From contig CAYJFS010000003.1 in NCBI GenBank assembly GCA_964369665.1, positions 189,674 to 253,673 of the forward strand: a stretch of DNA of 64,000 bases, given 5' to 3'. The notes under the pieces are model-generated. The model was not told the origin of the DNA. It ran no database searches and saw only the letters and a program-made list of their open reading frames with translations. Shown here one piece after another: positions 18,562 to 28,236 of this stretch (the first letter of the stretch is position 1; each line of letters begins with the position of its first letter). Origin of the DNA: Bilophila sp964369665 (GTDB lineage: Bacteria > Desulfobacterota > Desulfovibrionia > Desulfovibrionales > Desulfovibrionaceae). The translations under genes were made by a program, and so were the position numbers.

Positions 18562-19659
18562 ATGACAAATTTGGTAAATCTTACTTACCCTGAACTTGAA
18601 GACTTTGTTACTACTCAGCTCAAAGAAAAACCATTTAGAGCATTACAAATATGGCAATGGTTATGGCAAAAGCAAGTCATCAATTTCGATAATATGACAA
18701 CACTTTCATTAATAGCACGAGCAAAACTAAAAAATTTAGCTACTATAGAATTACCTAAAGTCATACATATACAAACCTCAAAAGACGGAACAAAAAAATT
18801 TTTACTTAAACTTTCCGACAATGCACATATTGAAACAGTCATTATCCCAGCTCAAGGAAAAACAGGGAAAACTCGTATAACTCAATGCCTTTCATCACAG
18901 GTAGGTTGCCCTATGGGGTGTAAATTCTGTAATACTGCAACCATGGGCTTTATCCGAAACTTAACTGCAGGAGAAATTTTAGGCCAAATTATTACTGCAA
19001 AGATATATCTCAATGATCACAAAATAGATAATCCTATTATTAAAAATCTTGTTTTTATGGGTATGGGTGAACCCTTATTAAACACAAAAGAACTTACACG
19101 TGCATTACAGATTTTACATTCAGAACAAGGTCTAAATTTTTCATCCAGAAGAATTACTGTCTCAACATGTGGTATAAAAAAAGGTCTTCAAGAATTTAGT
19201 AAACAACAACTTGCCTTTATTGCACTTTCATTACATGCACCAAACCAAGGCTTAAGAAGCATGCTTATGCCTAAGGCTGCCAAGTGGAATTTAGAAGAGC
19301 TCATGTATACCTTGCAACAATACCCTTTGCAAAAAAGAGAATATATCACCTTTGAATACCTTTTGTTAAATGGTATTAATGATTCACCTAACCATGCTAA
19401 AGAACTAGCTAAACTGGTTTCTCATGTGAAAGGAAAAATAAATCTTATACCCTACAATCCATCGCAAAAACAACCATATACAGCACCAACAGAAGAAGCC
19501 TTACTTGCCTTTGAAAAAATTTTATGGTCAAAAGGTATTACAACTATTGTTCGTAAAAGCCGAGGACAAGACATTGAGGCTGCATGTGGACAACTTTGTA
19601 TTCTGCATAAAAAATCTCAGCTTGAAAAAAATAAAAAAACTATTCTAAAAAATTCATAA
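18562..19659 (+). CDS. rlmN: 23S rRNA A2503 / tRNA A37 C2-methyltransferase
   Basis: This 365-residue radical SAM enzyme methylates carbon 2 of A2503 in 23S rRNA and A37 in some tRNAs. The cluster-binding motif is CPMGCKFCNTA. The C-terminal cysteine in RGQDIEAACGQLC is the catalytic residue that carries the methyl. FMGMGEPLLN is the SAM-binding GEP motif. The start at 18562 follows GGATAA, a weak ribosome-binding site. Its last 20 bases overlap the end of the convergent Kdo transferase gene. Confidence 0.96.
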   Translation: MTNLVNLTYPELEDFVTTQLKEKPFRALQIWQWLWQKQVINFDNMTTLSLIARAKLKNLATIELPKVIHIQTSKDGTKKFLLKLSDNAHIETVIIPAQGKTGKTRITQCLSSQVGCPMGCKFCNTATMGFIRNLTAGEILGQIITAKIYLNDHKIDNPIIKNLVFMGMGEPLLNTKELTRALQILHSEQGLNFSSRRITVSTCGIKKGLQEFSKQQLAFIALSLHAPNQGLRSMLMPKAAKWNLEELMYTLQQYPLQKREYITFEYLLLNGINDSPNHAKELAKLVSHVKGKINLIPYNPSQKQPYTAPTEEALLAFEKILWSKGITTIVRKSRGQDIEAACGQLCILHKKSQLEKNKKTILKNS

Positions 19660-20947
19660 GAAGAGCAATACTTTTATCTACACCACCCTTTCTTGGTTCT
19701 AACCACATAGTAAAACGAGATAGAACATCTTGTGTTGATTGAGTATTTTTTATTTGAGCTTCTAAACTTGCCTCTAATTCTCTTACAGAAAAACAAATAT
19801 TTATTAAAGATAAAGAAGACAAACTAACATCCTCTTCCTCAGCAAGTACTGGTTCAAAAACCCATAAAAAATTATCTAAGTGTTGACCAACACATGGGAC
19901 TTTCCCCATACTTAATGGTTCAAGAAAATTCTGACCACCTAATGGTGCTAAACTACCACCTACAAATACAGATTTTGCTAAAGAATACAGTTGTTCTAAC
20001 TCTCCAAATTTATCCCAAATAATAATATCTGCGATATTTTCTAAACTTAACGATACTAACTCTGAACGTTTTTTGAAAGGAAGTTTCACTGAATTCAACC
20101 TTTCCGTCCATGCTTTTACTCTATGCATATGCCTTGGAGCAATGACAATACAAATCTTGTCTTTCCAACGAATATATAGACGCTTTATCATAGGAACAAG
20201 TAATGCTTCTTCTTCCTCTCTTACAGAAGCAAGTACAAGTAATTCTTTATCACATGATAGTTCAACTTTTGAAACTTCTCTTGATATAACTTTAGGAGTA
20301 GTCCTATCAAACTTAATATTAGGAATAAGACCTACATTATATTCTCCAAAAAGAGCAGAAAAACGTACTGCATCGTCAGAAGATATAGCAGCAATATACC
20401 AAGGTGCTACTGAACGCCAAAATTTGGGAAAAAACCAACTTATCCAATCATAACCTCTAAGGCTACTCTCTCTTATTCTACCATTAAGGATCAATACAGG
20501 TATATTTTTTTTACTACAAGCAATTAATAACCCAGGCCAAAGTTCTGTCTCAAGAAGTACTACAACTTTTGGTTTTACCTGTTCTAAAGCTTTTTCCATA
20601 AGATATGGATCATCCAATGGAACAAATTGAACTTGAATATTTATATCTTGTCTAATTGTCAGTAAATAATTTTTTGCCTCCTCTAAAACTATTTGGCCTT
20701 GTTCTGTCCAAGTAGTAAGCAAAAAACGTAAACTTCTATTTTGTAATGGAATATGCTCAAGTAAAGTCCGAACAAGATAGGCTTCTCCACCAGAGGCAGC
20801 TTGTATCCAAACATCTGCTGAATCAGACCAATTATAAGGGACTAAACGCTGCTCAAAGCCTTTTCGCAATCTTTTATGATGTTGCAAGAATGGCCGTATA
20901 AGTCTCCATAATATGGAATAACCAAAAGAAAAAAAACTATTATTCAT
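19640..20947 (-). CDS. waaA: 3-Deoxy-D-manno-octulosonic acid (Kdo) transferase
   Basis: This 435-residue GT30-family enzyme moves Kdo from CMP-Kdo onto lipid A precursor, starting the LPS inner core. The N-terminal glycosyltransferase domain has VWIQAASGGEAYLVRTLL and the conserved VVLLETELWPGLL followed by ILNGRIRESSLRGY. The nucleotide-binding side has FVGGSLAPLGGQNFLEPL. A hydrophobic N terminus (MNNSFFSFGYSILWRLIRPF) would associate it with the inner membrane. Its start overlaps the end of ddl by 8 bases, so the two are translationally linked. Confidence 0.95.
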   Translation of the reverse strand: MNNSFFSFGYSILWRLIRPFLQHHKRLRKGFEQRLVPYNWSDSADVWIQAASGGEAYLVRTLLEHIPLQNRSLRFLLTTWTEQGQIVLEEAKNYLLTIRQDINIQVQFVPLDDPYLMEKALEQVKPKVVVLLETELWPGLLIACSKKNIPVLILNGRIRESSLRGYDWISWFFPKFWRSVAPWYIAAISSDDAVRFSALFGEYNVGLIPNIKFDRTTPKVISREVSKVELSCDKELLVLASVREEEEALLVPMIKRLYIRWKDKICIVIAPRHMHRVKAWTERLNSVKLPFKKRSELVSLSLENIADIIIWDKFGELEQLYSLAKSVFVGGSLAPLGGQNFLEPLSMGKVPCVGQHLDNFLWVFEPVLAEEEDVSLSSLSLINICFSVRELEASLEAQIKNTQSTQDVLSRFTMWLEPRKGGVDKSIALLMNFLE

Positions 20948-21863
20948 ATTCTCTAGTCTTTCTAAAATCTTGAACAGCTAAATGGAGTAATCTATCAACT
21001 AAAAGAGGAAAAGAAATCCCAATAGCTGCAGCTTCTTGAGGAACAAGACTTGTTGTTGTCATTCCTGGTATTGTGTTAACTTCTAACAAAAATAAAGTTC
21101 CATCATCACAAAGAATAAAATCAGAGCGACTATAATCTAATAAACCTAAAGCATTATGTGCTCTTAAAGAAATATTTTGGATATCTTGCAATATACTCTC
21201 TGCTAATGGAGCTGGACAAATTTCTTCTGCACCATCTAAAGAATACTTATTATGATAATCAAAGAATACACCACGACTTTGAATTAATACTGGAGGTAAT
21301 GCTTGACCATCAAGTACACCACAAGAAACTTCTTTCCCCTTAATAGACTCTTCAACTAAAACCTCCTCTCCAGCAGAAAATAAAGTACACATGGCCTGTA
21401 AAAGTTCTTCATCACTATACACAAGACTAATTTTTATACTTGAACCACCCTTATTAGGTTTAACAAATAATGGATACTTAAGTTCATGTTGCCAGTCTTT
21501 ACCAGGATCAATAGGTAAAAAAATACTTTTAGGTGTAACAATGCCTTCTTTACGAAAAAAAACTTTTGCTGCAGCCTTATGTAAAGCAAGGAATGATCCA
21601 GATGCATTTGAACCTTGATATGGACACCCTATTCTTTCAAAGATAGCCTGAAAAAGACCATCTTCTCCTGGTGAGCCATGTAAATGAATAAAAGCAACAT
21701 CATGCTGTTGTGCTAAAGGAATAATTTTTTCAAAATCTATAAGTGGATCAAGACAAGTAACAATATGCCCACATTGTTCCATTGCTGAAAGTATAGCTCC
21801 TGAGCTCTGTAAAGAAATATCACGCTCTGTAGACCAACCACCTACTAATAAAAGTACTTTCAT
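20940..21863 (-). CDS. ddl: D-Alanine--D-alanine ligase
   Basis: This 307-residue ATP-grasp enzyme makes the D-Ala-D-Ala dipeptide for peptidoglycan. It begins with LLVGGWSTERDISLQSS, the usual N-terminal site, though the more common form has GGxSxE. Middle motifs are HGSPGEDGLFQ and PLFVKPNKGGSSIKI. The C-terminal catalytic section is DYSRSDFILCDDG then LLEVNTIPGMT. Together with Kdo transferase downstream (8-base overlap), it forms a two-gene envelope operon. The gene is intact, so the organism probably still makes peptidoglycan. Confidence 0.94.
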   Translation of the reverse strand: MKVLLLVGGWSTERDISLQSSGAILSAMEQCGHIVTCLDPLIDFEKIIPLAQQHDVAFIHLHGSPGEDGLFQAIFERIGCPYQGSNASGSFLALHKAAAKVFFRKEGIVTPKSIFLPIDPGKDWQHELKYPLFVKPNKGGSSIKISLVYSDEELLQAMCTLFSAGEEVLVEESIKGKEVSCGVLDGQALPPVLIQSRGVFFDYHNKYSLDGAEEICPAPLAESILQDIQNISLRAHNALGLLDYSRSDFILCDDGTLFLLEVNTIPGMTTTSLVPQEAAAIGISFPLLVDRLLHLAVQDFRKTREYE

Positions 21864-22595
21864 GGAAAGGTAACTTAAACTCCTTTATAAAAAACCTTTT
21901 TATACCCTAATACACAACTTGCTTAAAATTATTGATGCTTTCTATGTATATTCAAAAATATGCAGTACCACTCCAAACTCATGGTAATAAAATACACTAT
22001 CCCTTTTCTTTTTCTAATTATACTGCTTGTATTAATTGTATAGTCACTCCAAAAGACACCATAAAAACCTCAAAACTTTTTATATAACCTGTCCACAACA
22101 TAAAAGATGATTACCTCCATACGCTAATGTATATTTTTTCGCAATATTACAATAAGCCATCCTTAGATATCTCAATTATCTATTTTTTAATTTAACTCTT
22201 TCTAAAGAGACTATAATATCTTACTACCCTAAAACATTAGGGTGGAAATATACCTTTTGGCTACTACAAACAGCTATTGTTTTATGGGAAATGATAATCA
22301 GAGCTTCATTCTAAAACTATAAAAAATAACTTAATGCGCATATGTATGATTAACAGCAAATATTATGGTTCAATTATCCATACAAAGCATAGTTTTAATA
22401 TAGTCGTTAAATATTACCATGTCTTTATCAGGCTAAACTAAAAAAAATACTTTCTATATAAAACTGAAAATAGTTTAGTATCATTTAACCAGCTTTAAAT
22501 CATTCTTAATAAAAAACCTGCAATGCTGAAATTTAGCTCTTATACTTTAAGAAATTAAAATTAACTTTTCTTAAATTTATTATTTAATAAAGGCC
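21864..22595. other. Long gap without a recognisable gene
   Basis: About 730 AT-rich bases lie upstream of ddl and downstream of the CII-like gene. Stops are dense in all frames and I recognise no family remnant. The ddl promoter must lie at its left end. Confidence 0.6.
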
Positions 22596-22620
22596 CAAAG
22601 GAATATAGATTATTCCTTTG
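22596..22620 (-). terminator. Probable terminator of the CII-like gene
   Basis: A perfect 10-base inverted repeat (CAAAGGAATA, 5-base loop, TATTCCTTTG) lies 34 bases past the stop. On the minus strand G-C and G-U pairs extend the stem by about four, and an A/T-rich tail beginning TTT follows. Confidence 0.6.
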
Positions 22621-22653
22621 AACCCAAAAAATATAAAAACAACTTATTCAGCT

Positions 22654-22935
22654 TTACAATGAAAAGCTTCCACCGGATGATGATGATGAATTAGATGCAT
22701 GAGGCTCAAGTCTATACCCCATCTCTAAAGCCATTTTTTCTAAAGGAGAAATATTCCCTGTTGTTTTCATAATATGTAACAATGTTTCTGCTCCAAGCTT
22801 TGCACCTGTATCATAAGGGTTCACTTCACGTAATAATGTAGAGTATGGTTTACCTACAGCTTGTGCGATAGCTTTTGCTCCAAGAGGACTTTCCAAAACC
22901 AAGTCATGAACTGCACTAATAAAATCATTAGACAT
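22654..22935 (-). CDS. Phage CII-like regulatory protein
   Basis: This 93-residue protein resembles the phage regulatory CII family: SPLGAKAIAQAVGKPYSTLLREVNPYDTGAKLGAETLLHIMKTTG is the usual arrangement of a helix-turn-helix preceded by a short helix. GAETLLHIMKTTGNISPLEKMALEMGYRL follows as the family's second half. The last 15 residues are Ser/Gly-rich and look unstructured. It stands alone between two long gaps and has its own probable terminator, so it is a single-gene unit. AGGAGAGGAATC precedes the start, a good ribosome-binding site. Its DNA target is unknown. No phage structural genes are nearby. Confidence 0.7.
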   Translation of the reverse strand: MSNDFISAVHDLVLESPLGAKAIAQAVGKPYSTLLREVNPYDTGAKLGAETLLHIMKTTGNISPLEKMALEMGYRLEPHASNSSSSSGGSFSL

Positions 22936-23045
22936 GATTCCTCTCCTAAACTAAAGTTTATTCCTTATAAAAACTATTAAAACTTCTAATCTATCTAAAT
23001 TAGATGATTATCAAAAATATTCTAATGGCTGATGGATTATATCGC

Positions 23046-23231
23046 CTATAAAATAATATCTTTTATTCCATAGAACATATGGAACAAAAAAAAAACTCTA
23101 GAAAAGGAGTATAAGAAGAGTAGACAAATAGAAATATCAATACCTATTAATGATACCCATATAAACTTTATCACATAAAACATATAGCCATAAATAAACA
23201 AAGTCATTACACCTAATAAAAATCTATACAA
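23046..23231 (-). CDS. Doubtful small membrane protein
   Basis: A 61-residue frame starts with TTG and encodes two hydrophobic stretches (about residues 4-30 and 33-52). I do not recognise it. The lack of a clear ribosome-binding site and the surrounding non-coding sequence make it as likely to be chance or a gene remnant as a real protein. Confidence 0.2.
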   Translation of the reverse strand: MYRFLLGVMTLFIYGYMFYVIKFIWVSLIGIDISICLLFLYSFSRVFFLFHMFYGIKDIIL

Positions 23232-23347
23232 ATAAGCTACTCACAAAAAATACTCAGGGGTATCTATTCCAAATAAAAATTATTCTAGTAACAGACATAA
23301 AAAAAGATATTTTTCTATTTAAAAAGAATGTATCTTAATTAGGTATA

Positions 23348-23375
23348 TAATTTTTATAATATATTATAAAAATTA
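23348..23375. repeat. 28-base perfect A/T palindrome
   Basis: TAATTTTTATAAT is followed by AT and then its exact reverse complement, with no G or C. It could extrude as a cruciform or be an operator; in sequence this A/T-rich, chance is also possible. Confidence 0.5.
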
Positions 23376-23671
23376 TTAAGGTTAATTATGAAATTTTTCT
23401 GAACTAGTATAACTGGCAATATAGTTATATAAAAAAATCATAAATACTTTTTCTAAAAAAATTCATAGGAATGCTCTTGTAAAATTTATCTATGCCTTTA
23501 TTAAGATTATACTTTTTAATCTATGACTAAATAATTTTTATGTTGCTATACAAAACTCCACACTACTATATAAACCACCCAATTAGGTAATCTACTCTTT
23601 ATATAAACAACGCTTATCCTAATTCCTTTAAACCTTATATTCTAAAAAATATGTGATTAAAGACTATCTAA

Positions 23672-23724
23672 ACAAGAGTACTCTTGTAAAAAAAATCTCT
23701 ATGCACTTCATAAAGTACATAGAG
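23672..23724 (-). terminator. dnaJ terminator with adjacent 16-base palindrome
   Basis: On the minus strand CTCTATGTACTT, a 4-base loop and AAGTGCATAGAG form a 12-pair stem (one G-U) followed by a run of eight T, an intrinsic terminator 28 bases past the dnaJ stop. Directly beyond the T run is a perfect palindrome ACAAGAGTACTCTTGT (23672-23687). Confidence 0.8.
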
Positions 23725-23752
23725 AAAAAAATAAAATAATTTATTGTAAAAA

Positions 23753-24877
23753 CTATTTCATGCCCATAGCTTGGCCAAGTTTTTTAGCAACTTTTTTAAC
23801 TTTTTCCATTGGGCTTCCTTCAGCAATAGATTGAAACTCTAAAAGTAATTCTTCTTGCCTCTCTGTAAGTTTACTTGGTGTTATAACTGTAAGCTCTACT
23901 AAGAGATCACCATATCTTTTTTGACCAATATATTGCAAACCTTTCTTAGGAATACGTAAAATTGTACCACTTTGTGTACCAGAAGGAACTTTTAGTTCTA
24001 AGGTTTCATCTAGCCCTGGAATAGTCAATGTATGGCCAAGTGCTGCCTGAGGAAAAGAAATTTTGGATCTATATAAAAGATCCTGTCCATGCCTCTGATA
24101 TATAGAACTTTCTTCAACAGTAATAACAACATAAAGATCACCTGCAGGACCACCATATAGCCCTGGCTCTCCTTCTTGACGGACCCTTAGACGATTCCCA
24201 GTATCAACTCCTGCTGGAACAGAAACCTTAATATCTCTTGTTTTTTGAACTACCCCTCTCCCTTTACATAAAGGACATGGATGAAGAATAACTGAACCTT
24301 CTCCATGACATGTTGGGCAAGAAACTATAAATTGAAAAAAGCCTTGTGTATTGCGTACTTGACCAGAACCACCACAGTCTTTACATGTCTCCTTAGAGTG
24401 ACCTTTAGCAGAACCAGAACCATTACATTCTTCACAGGTACAATTTTTTGGAATACTTAAAGGTATTTCTGCCCCATGAACCATTTGTTCAAAAGATATA
24501 GTAAGGTTATACCGTAAATCAGCTCCAGCTGCAGCACGAGAACTACTCTTTTGCCTTCCGCTGTTCATAGTAAAACCAAAAATATCTCCGAAAATATCTC
24601 CAAAATGAGAAAAAACATCATCTGCTGAAGCAAAATCATTGAATCCTGTATTACCTATACCTGCTTCACCAAATTGATCATAACGTGCACGCTTTTCTGA
24701 ATCACGCAAAATTTCATAAACCTGAGCAGCTTCTTTAAATTTTTGTTCTGCTTCTGGATTATTTGGATTATGATCAGGATGATATTTTAAAGCTAATTTT
24801 CTATATGCTTTCTTTATTTCATCTTGTGAGGCGCTACGAGATACACCAAGTACTTCATAATAATCTCTTTGAATCAT
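23753..24877 (-). CDS. dnaJ: Chaperone DnaJ (Hsp40)
   Basis: This 374-residue type I Hsp40 delivers unfolded proteins to DnaK and stimulates its ATPase. The J domain (residues 4-70) has the HPD motif in KYHPDHNP. A Gly/Phe-rich linker follows. The zinc domain has four repeats: CEECNGSG, CKDCGGSG, CPTCHGEG and CPLCKGRG. The two C-terminal substrate-binding domains are complete. It lies 49 bases downstream of rpoZ on the same strand and has a strong terminator after it. Confidence 0.97.
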   Translation of the reverse strand: MIQRDYYEVLGVSRSASQDEIKKAYRKLALKYHPDHNPNNPEAEQKFKEAAQVYEILRDSEKRARYDQFGEAGIGNTGFNDFASADDVFSHFGDIFGDIFGFTMNSGRQKSSSRAAAGADLRYNLTISFEQMVHGAEIPLSIPKNCTCEECNGSGSAKGHSKETCKDCGGSGQVRNTQGFFQFIVSCPTCHGEGSVILHPCPLCKGRGVVQKTRDIKVSVPAGVDTGNRLRVRQEGEPGLYGGPAGDLYVVITVEESSIYQRHGQDLLYRSKISFPQAALGHTLTIPGLDETLELKVPSGTQSGTILRIPKKGLQYIGQKRYGDLLVELTVITPSKLTERQEELLLEFQSIAEGSPMEKVKKVAKKLGQAMGMK

Positions 24878-24926
24878 ATTATTACTGTTTTATTTAAATT
24901 TATTGTTGAGTATATTAAAAATGTTT

Positions 24927-25127
24927 CTATGTATAATAACTCACATCTTCAGGTAAAATTTTACCTGCAGCAATTTCTCTTAAAGCAGTTACAATTTCTT
25001 TATTACGTGATTGAACCAGTGGTTCATAGCCTTCACGATATTGATGTACACGCTTAATAGCCATCTGAACTAACAAAAAACGATTACTTATATGCTGCTG
25101 ACAATCTTCAACCGTTATACGAGCCAT
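24927..25127 (-). CDS. rpoZ: RNA polymerase omega subunit
   Basis: This 66-residue protein begins MARITVEDCQQHISNRFLLVQMAIKR, the usual omega start, and continues with RNKEIVTALREIAAGKI. Omega helps the beta' subunit fold and forms one ppGpp site in proteobacteria. It is short but within the family range. It lies 49 bases upstream of dnaJ and 151 bases after pepA on the same strand. Confidence 0.93.
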   Translation of the reverse strand: MARITVEDCQQHISNRFLLVQMAIKRVHQYREGYEPLVQSRNKEIVTALREIAAGKILPEDVSYYT

Positions 25128-25278
25128 TAAAATTCTCCCTCAAACTCCAATTAATAAACATATTTTTTCTATACTAGAGTTCACATTTAAGTAATGCTGA
25201 CAACTTACAATGTCAACTACTATCCTGCCATAGAAAGCTCTATACTTAATCAAAAAACAACATCCAATAAACTTTTTA

Positions 25279-26799
25279 TTATACATATTTCTTTAAAAAA
25301 TGTATACATGTCCTTACTCCAAAACCTGTTCCACCTGCTGTACATAGATCATTTTTTTTAGCAATAAAAGCTGGTCCAGCTATATCTAAATGTGCCCATA
25401 CAACATCAGGCTTTACAAACTGCTTTAAAAAAATTGCTGCTGTAGAAGCACCTGCTTCTCGACCACCAGCATTTGTAAAATCTGCAGTATCGCTTTTCAA
25501 TGCTTCAAAATATCGGTCATCCAAGGGTAATGGCCAAAAAGGCTCATTGACTTTTTCACCAATTTCAAGAATATCTTCTACAAGATTTTGGTTACTTGAA
25601 AAAACACCTGCCACATCATCACCAAGTGCTACAACACATGCACCTGTTAATGTAGCTATATCTATCATAACTGCTGGTGACCATCTATTCTGTGCATAAG
25701 TAAGAGTGTCACAAACAACAAGCCTACCTTCTGCATCAGTATTAACAATTTCAATAGTTTTACCACTTAATGAAACAACGACATCCCCAGGCTTCACAGA
25801 TTTACCATCAGGCATATTCTCTGCACAGGCAAGCAACCCTACTACATGTACTGGTAACTGTAGTTGTCCTAAAGCCTCAAACAATGCAAGGACAGCACCT
25901 GCTCCAGACATATCGCATTTCATCTCCCACATTTTTGAAGCTGGCTTAATGGATAAGCCTCCACTATCAAATGTAATACCTTTACCGACATATACAATTG
26001 GAGCTTTATCTTCACATCCAGTGGGAGCATATTCTAATATTATGAGTCGTGGCTCTTGAACAGAGCCAGAAGCTACAGAAGCAAAAGCTCCCATACCTAA
26101 AGAGATAATAGTTTCTCTGTCCAAGGCTTCATAAGCCATATTATAACGTTGAGCTATAGCATAGGCTTCTTCTGCCATTTTTATTGGAGTCAAATCATTG
26201 CCTGGCATATTTGCAACATTACGTGCTAACGTAACAGCCTTCACAGTAGCTATTCCTTGTTTAACAGCTCTATCGAACGCTTCTGTTGGAGCATCTTCAC
26301 TACAAAGTAATTTAAAACATTTTGGATCTTTCTGTAGATCTTCTTTTCCTGAATCAGATTTCCAATCAACATATCTGTATAACGAAAAACCTACTGCACA
26401 GATAATTTCTTCAATAATATATTCTAAGTTAGCACAAAAACGTAAAAGAGGTTTTACAGGTGTTCCAAAATTTTCTAAACCTAACCCTCTACAATGAACA
26501 CTTAACTTACCTATAGAGTTCCTTACAGTTTCTATGACTTTATTTTCTGTAAGTTTTTCACGTTTTCCAAGCCCAATAACAACAGCTCTAGATATGGACA
26601 TTGAAGGTGGACCATATGCGACAACTAATTCACCCTTTTTACCATGAATATCTCTTAATGCTGGAGAAATAGCTAGCCATGGAGCTACTTCTATAAGCTC
26701 CGCATAGACATCTTCTAAGACTTCTTCTTCAAAAATAGGTAATACTACAGCATCTGTAGACCATTTTTTAGCTCCACCTATCTGCACCTCAAAATCCAT
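25279..26799 (-). CDS. pepA: Leucyl aminopeptidase (M17 family)
   Basis: This 506-residue cytosolic zinc/manganese aminopeptidase removes N-terminal residues from peptides. The M17 signature NTDAEGRL is present, and metal ligands lie in YVGKGITFDSGGLSIK and KCDMSGAGAVL. The N-terminal macro-like domain (about residues 1-170) is less conserved, as usual. It starts 42 bases after the stop of the response regulator on the same strand. Confidence 0.95.
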   Translation of the reverse strand: MDFEVQIGGAKKWSTDAVVLPIFEEEVLEDVYAELIEVAPWLAISPALRDIHGKKGELVVAYGPPSMSISRAVVIGLGKREKLTENKVIETVRNSIGKLSVHCRGLGLENFGTPVKPLLRFCANLEYIIEEIICAVGFSLYRYVDWKSDSGKEDLQKDPKCFKLLCSEDAPTEAFDRAVKQGIATVKAVTLARNVANMPGNDLTPIKMAEEAYAIAQRYNMAYEALDRETIISLGMGAFASVASGSVQEPRLIILEYAPTGCEDKAPIVYVGKGITFDSGGLSIKPASKMWEMKCDMSGAGAVLALFEALGQLQLPVHVVGLLACAENMPDGKSVKPGDVVVSLSGKTIEIVNTDAEGRLVVCDTLTYAQNRWSPAVMIDIATLTGACVVALGDDVAGVFSSNQNLVEDILEIGEKVNEPFWPLPLDDRYFEALKSDTADFTNAGGREAGASTAAIFLKQFVKPDVVWAHLDIAGPAFIAKKNDLCTAGGTGFGVRTCIHFLKKYV

Positions 26800-26841
26800 A
26801 AATATAGTACCTCTCTTTCTACTTTTAGCTCTATAAATAAA

Positions 26842-28236
26842 CTACTCAACAGAATGAATCCCATAGCTTTTTAACTTTCGATGTAGGTAACTTCTTTCTA
26901 AGCCAATAATTTCTGCAAGCCGAGAAACATTACCTCCACAGCTCTGTAATTTTACTGATAAATATTTTGCCTCAAATAAAGTTTTTGCTTGTTTAAACTC
27001 TATATCTTCAGGGATTTGGATAGGGATACCTTCTATTTGTTCAACATAAAAAGTATCTTTAAAAGACTGTGCTTCCCCTAATATTTCTGAAGGGAGTTCA
27101 TTAACACAAATTTTTTTACCAGCATAGAGAATAAGCATTCTTTCCGTAAAATTTCTTAACTCTCTTACATTACCTGGCCAACTGTATTTCTTTAAAATAT
27201 CTATACTTTTTTTTGTAAAAAATGGTGATTTATAACCATATTGTTTACAAAGTTGAGCCACAAAGGTTGTGAGTAATAACTCAATATCTGAACCTCTATC
27301 TCGTAAAGGAGGTAAGTGTAAAGGTATCACCCTTAACCGATAATATAAATCTTTCCGAAACAACCCAGCACCTATGGCTTCTTCAAGGTTCTTATTTGTT
27401 GCTGCAATAACACGTACATTTACTTTTATTGTACGTGTACTACCTAATCGCTCAAAAGACTGTTCTTGTAAAATACGTAAAATTTTTGCCTGCGTTTTTA
27501 TACTCATATCAGCTATTTCATCAAGAAAAAGCGTTCCTTTATGAGCCATTTCAAAACGACCAACCCTAGTAGAATCTGCACCTGTAAAAGCACCTTTTTC
27601 ATGGCCAAACAGCTCACTTTCTATTAATTCTTCTGGAATTGCTGCACAATTAACAGCTACCAAAGGCTCTTGAACACGACTACTACCTGCATGTAAAGCA
27701 CGTGCTGCAAGCTCTTTACCTGTACCATTTTCACCTGTAAGAAGTACCCATGCATCTGTTGGAGCTACACAAAAAAGCATTTTACGAAACTCTAACATTG
27801 CTGAAGACTCACCTAGTAACTGACCTGTTTCTGGCAAAGCTTTACGTAAACGACGATTTTCACGTCGTAGAAGACATGCCTCTATAGCTCTATTAGCAGT
27901 AATCAATACTTTTTCTAAAGAAAGAGGTTTTTCTATAAAGTCATAAGCTCCTTGACGAATTGCTGTTACAGCTGTTTCAATAGTACCATGACCAGAAATC
28001 ATAATAATAGGTAAGTCTGGATACATTTTTTGTATTTCTTCTAAAGCTGTCAAACCATCCATTTTTGGTAACCAAATATCAAGAAAAATCAAGTCAGGGT
28101 TATTTATTTCTATATACTTAAGTCCTTCTTCTGCAGAACTTATCCCAAAAACTTCATGACCTTCATCTTCAAAAATACCTTGTAATGAAAAACGAATAGA
28201 CTCTTCATCATCTATAATAAGAACACGTGCACCCAT
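26842..28236 (-). CDS. Sigma54-dependent response regulator (NtrC family)
   Basis: This 464-residue activator has a receiver domain (residues about 4-118) with acidic pocket DDEE at 9-12 and the phosphorylated Asp in FLDIWLPK at about 53. A central AAA+ domain has Walker A GENGTGKE, the sigma54-contacting loop GAFTGAD and Walker B TLFLDEIADM. The C-terminal Fis-type helix-turn-helix ends RSYLHRKLKSYG. With GAFTGA intact it should open sigma54 promoters when phosphorylated. No sensor kinase gene adjoins it in the window, so its signal is unknown. A consensus sigma54 promoter lies in front of the TPR gene at 42240-42818. Confidence 0.93.
   Translation of the reverse strand: MGARVLIIDDEESIRFSLQGIFEDEGHEVFGISSAEEGLKYIEINNPDLIFLDIWLPKMDGLTALEEIQKMYPDLPIIMISGHGTIETAVTAIRQGAYDFIEKPLSLEKVLITANRAIEACLLRRENRRLRKALPETGQLLGESSAMLEFRKMLFCVAPTDAWVLLTGENGTGKELAARALHAGSSRVQEPLVAVNCAAIPEELIESELFGHEKGAFTGADSTRVGRFEMAHKGTLFLDEIADMSIKTQAKILRILQEQSFERLGSTRTIKVNVRVIAATNKNLEEAIGAGLFRKDLYYRLRVIPLHLPPLRDRGSDIELLLTTFVAQLCKQYGYKSPFFTKKSIDILKKYSWPGNVRELRNFTERMLILYAGKKICVNELPSEILGEAQSFKDTFYVEQIEGIPIQIPEDIEFKQAKTLFEAKYLSVKLQSCGGNVSRLAEIIGLERSYLHRKLKSYGIHSVE

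Larger units (their letters stand above)
22936..23671. other. Gap with a small hydrophobic reading frame and palindromes
   Basis: No conserved gene is recognisable. The gap holds a 61-codon TTG-started hydrophobic frame (23046-23231, minus), a 28-base all-A/T perfect palindrome (23348-23375) and a short repeat shared with 5873-5908 (here 23451-23485). The dnaJ terminator lies just to the right. Confidence 0.6.

Noticed and set aside
15730..22935. A prophage, suggested by CI- and CII-like regulators
   Set aside because: The genes between and around them are core housekeeping genes, with no integrase, structural or lysis genes and no attachment repeats.
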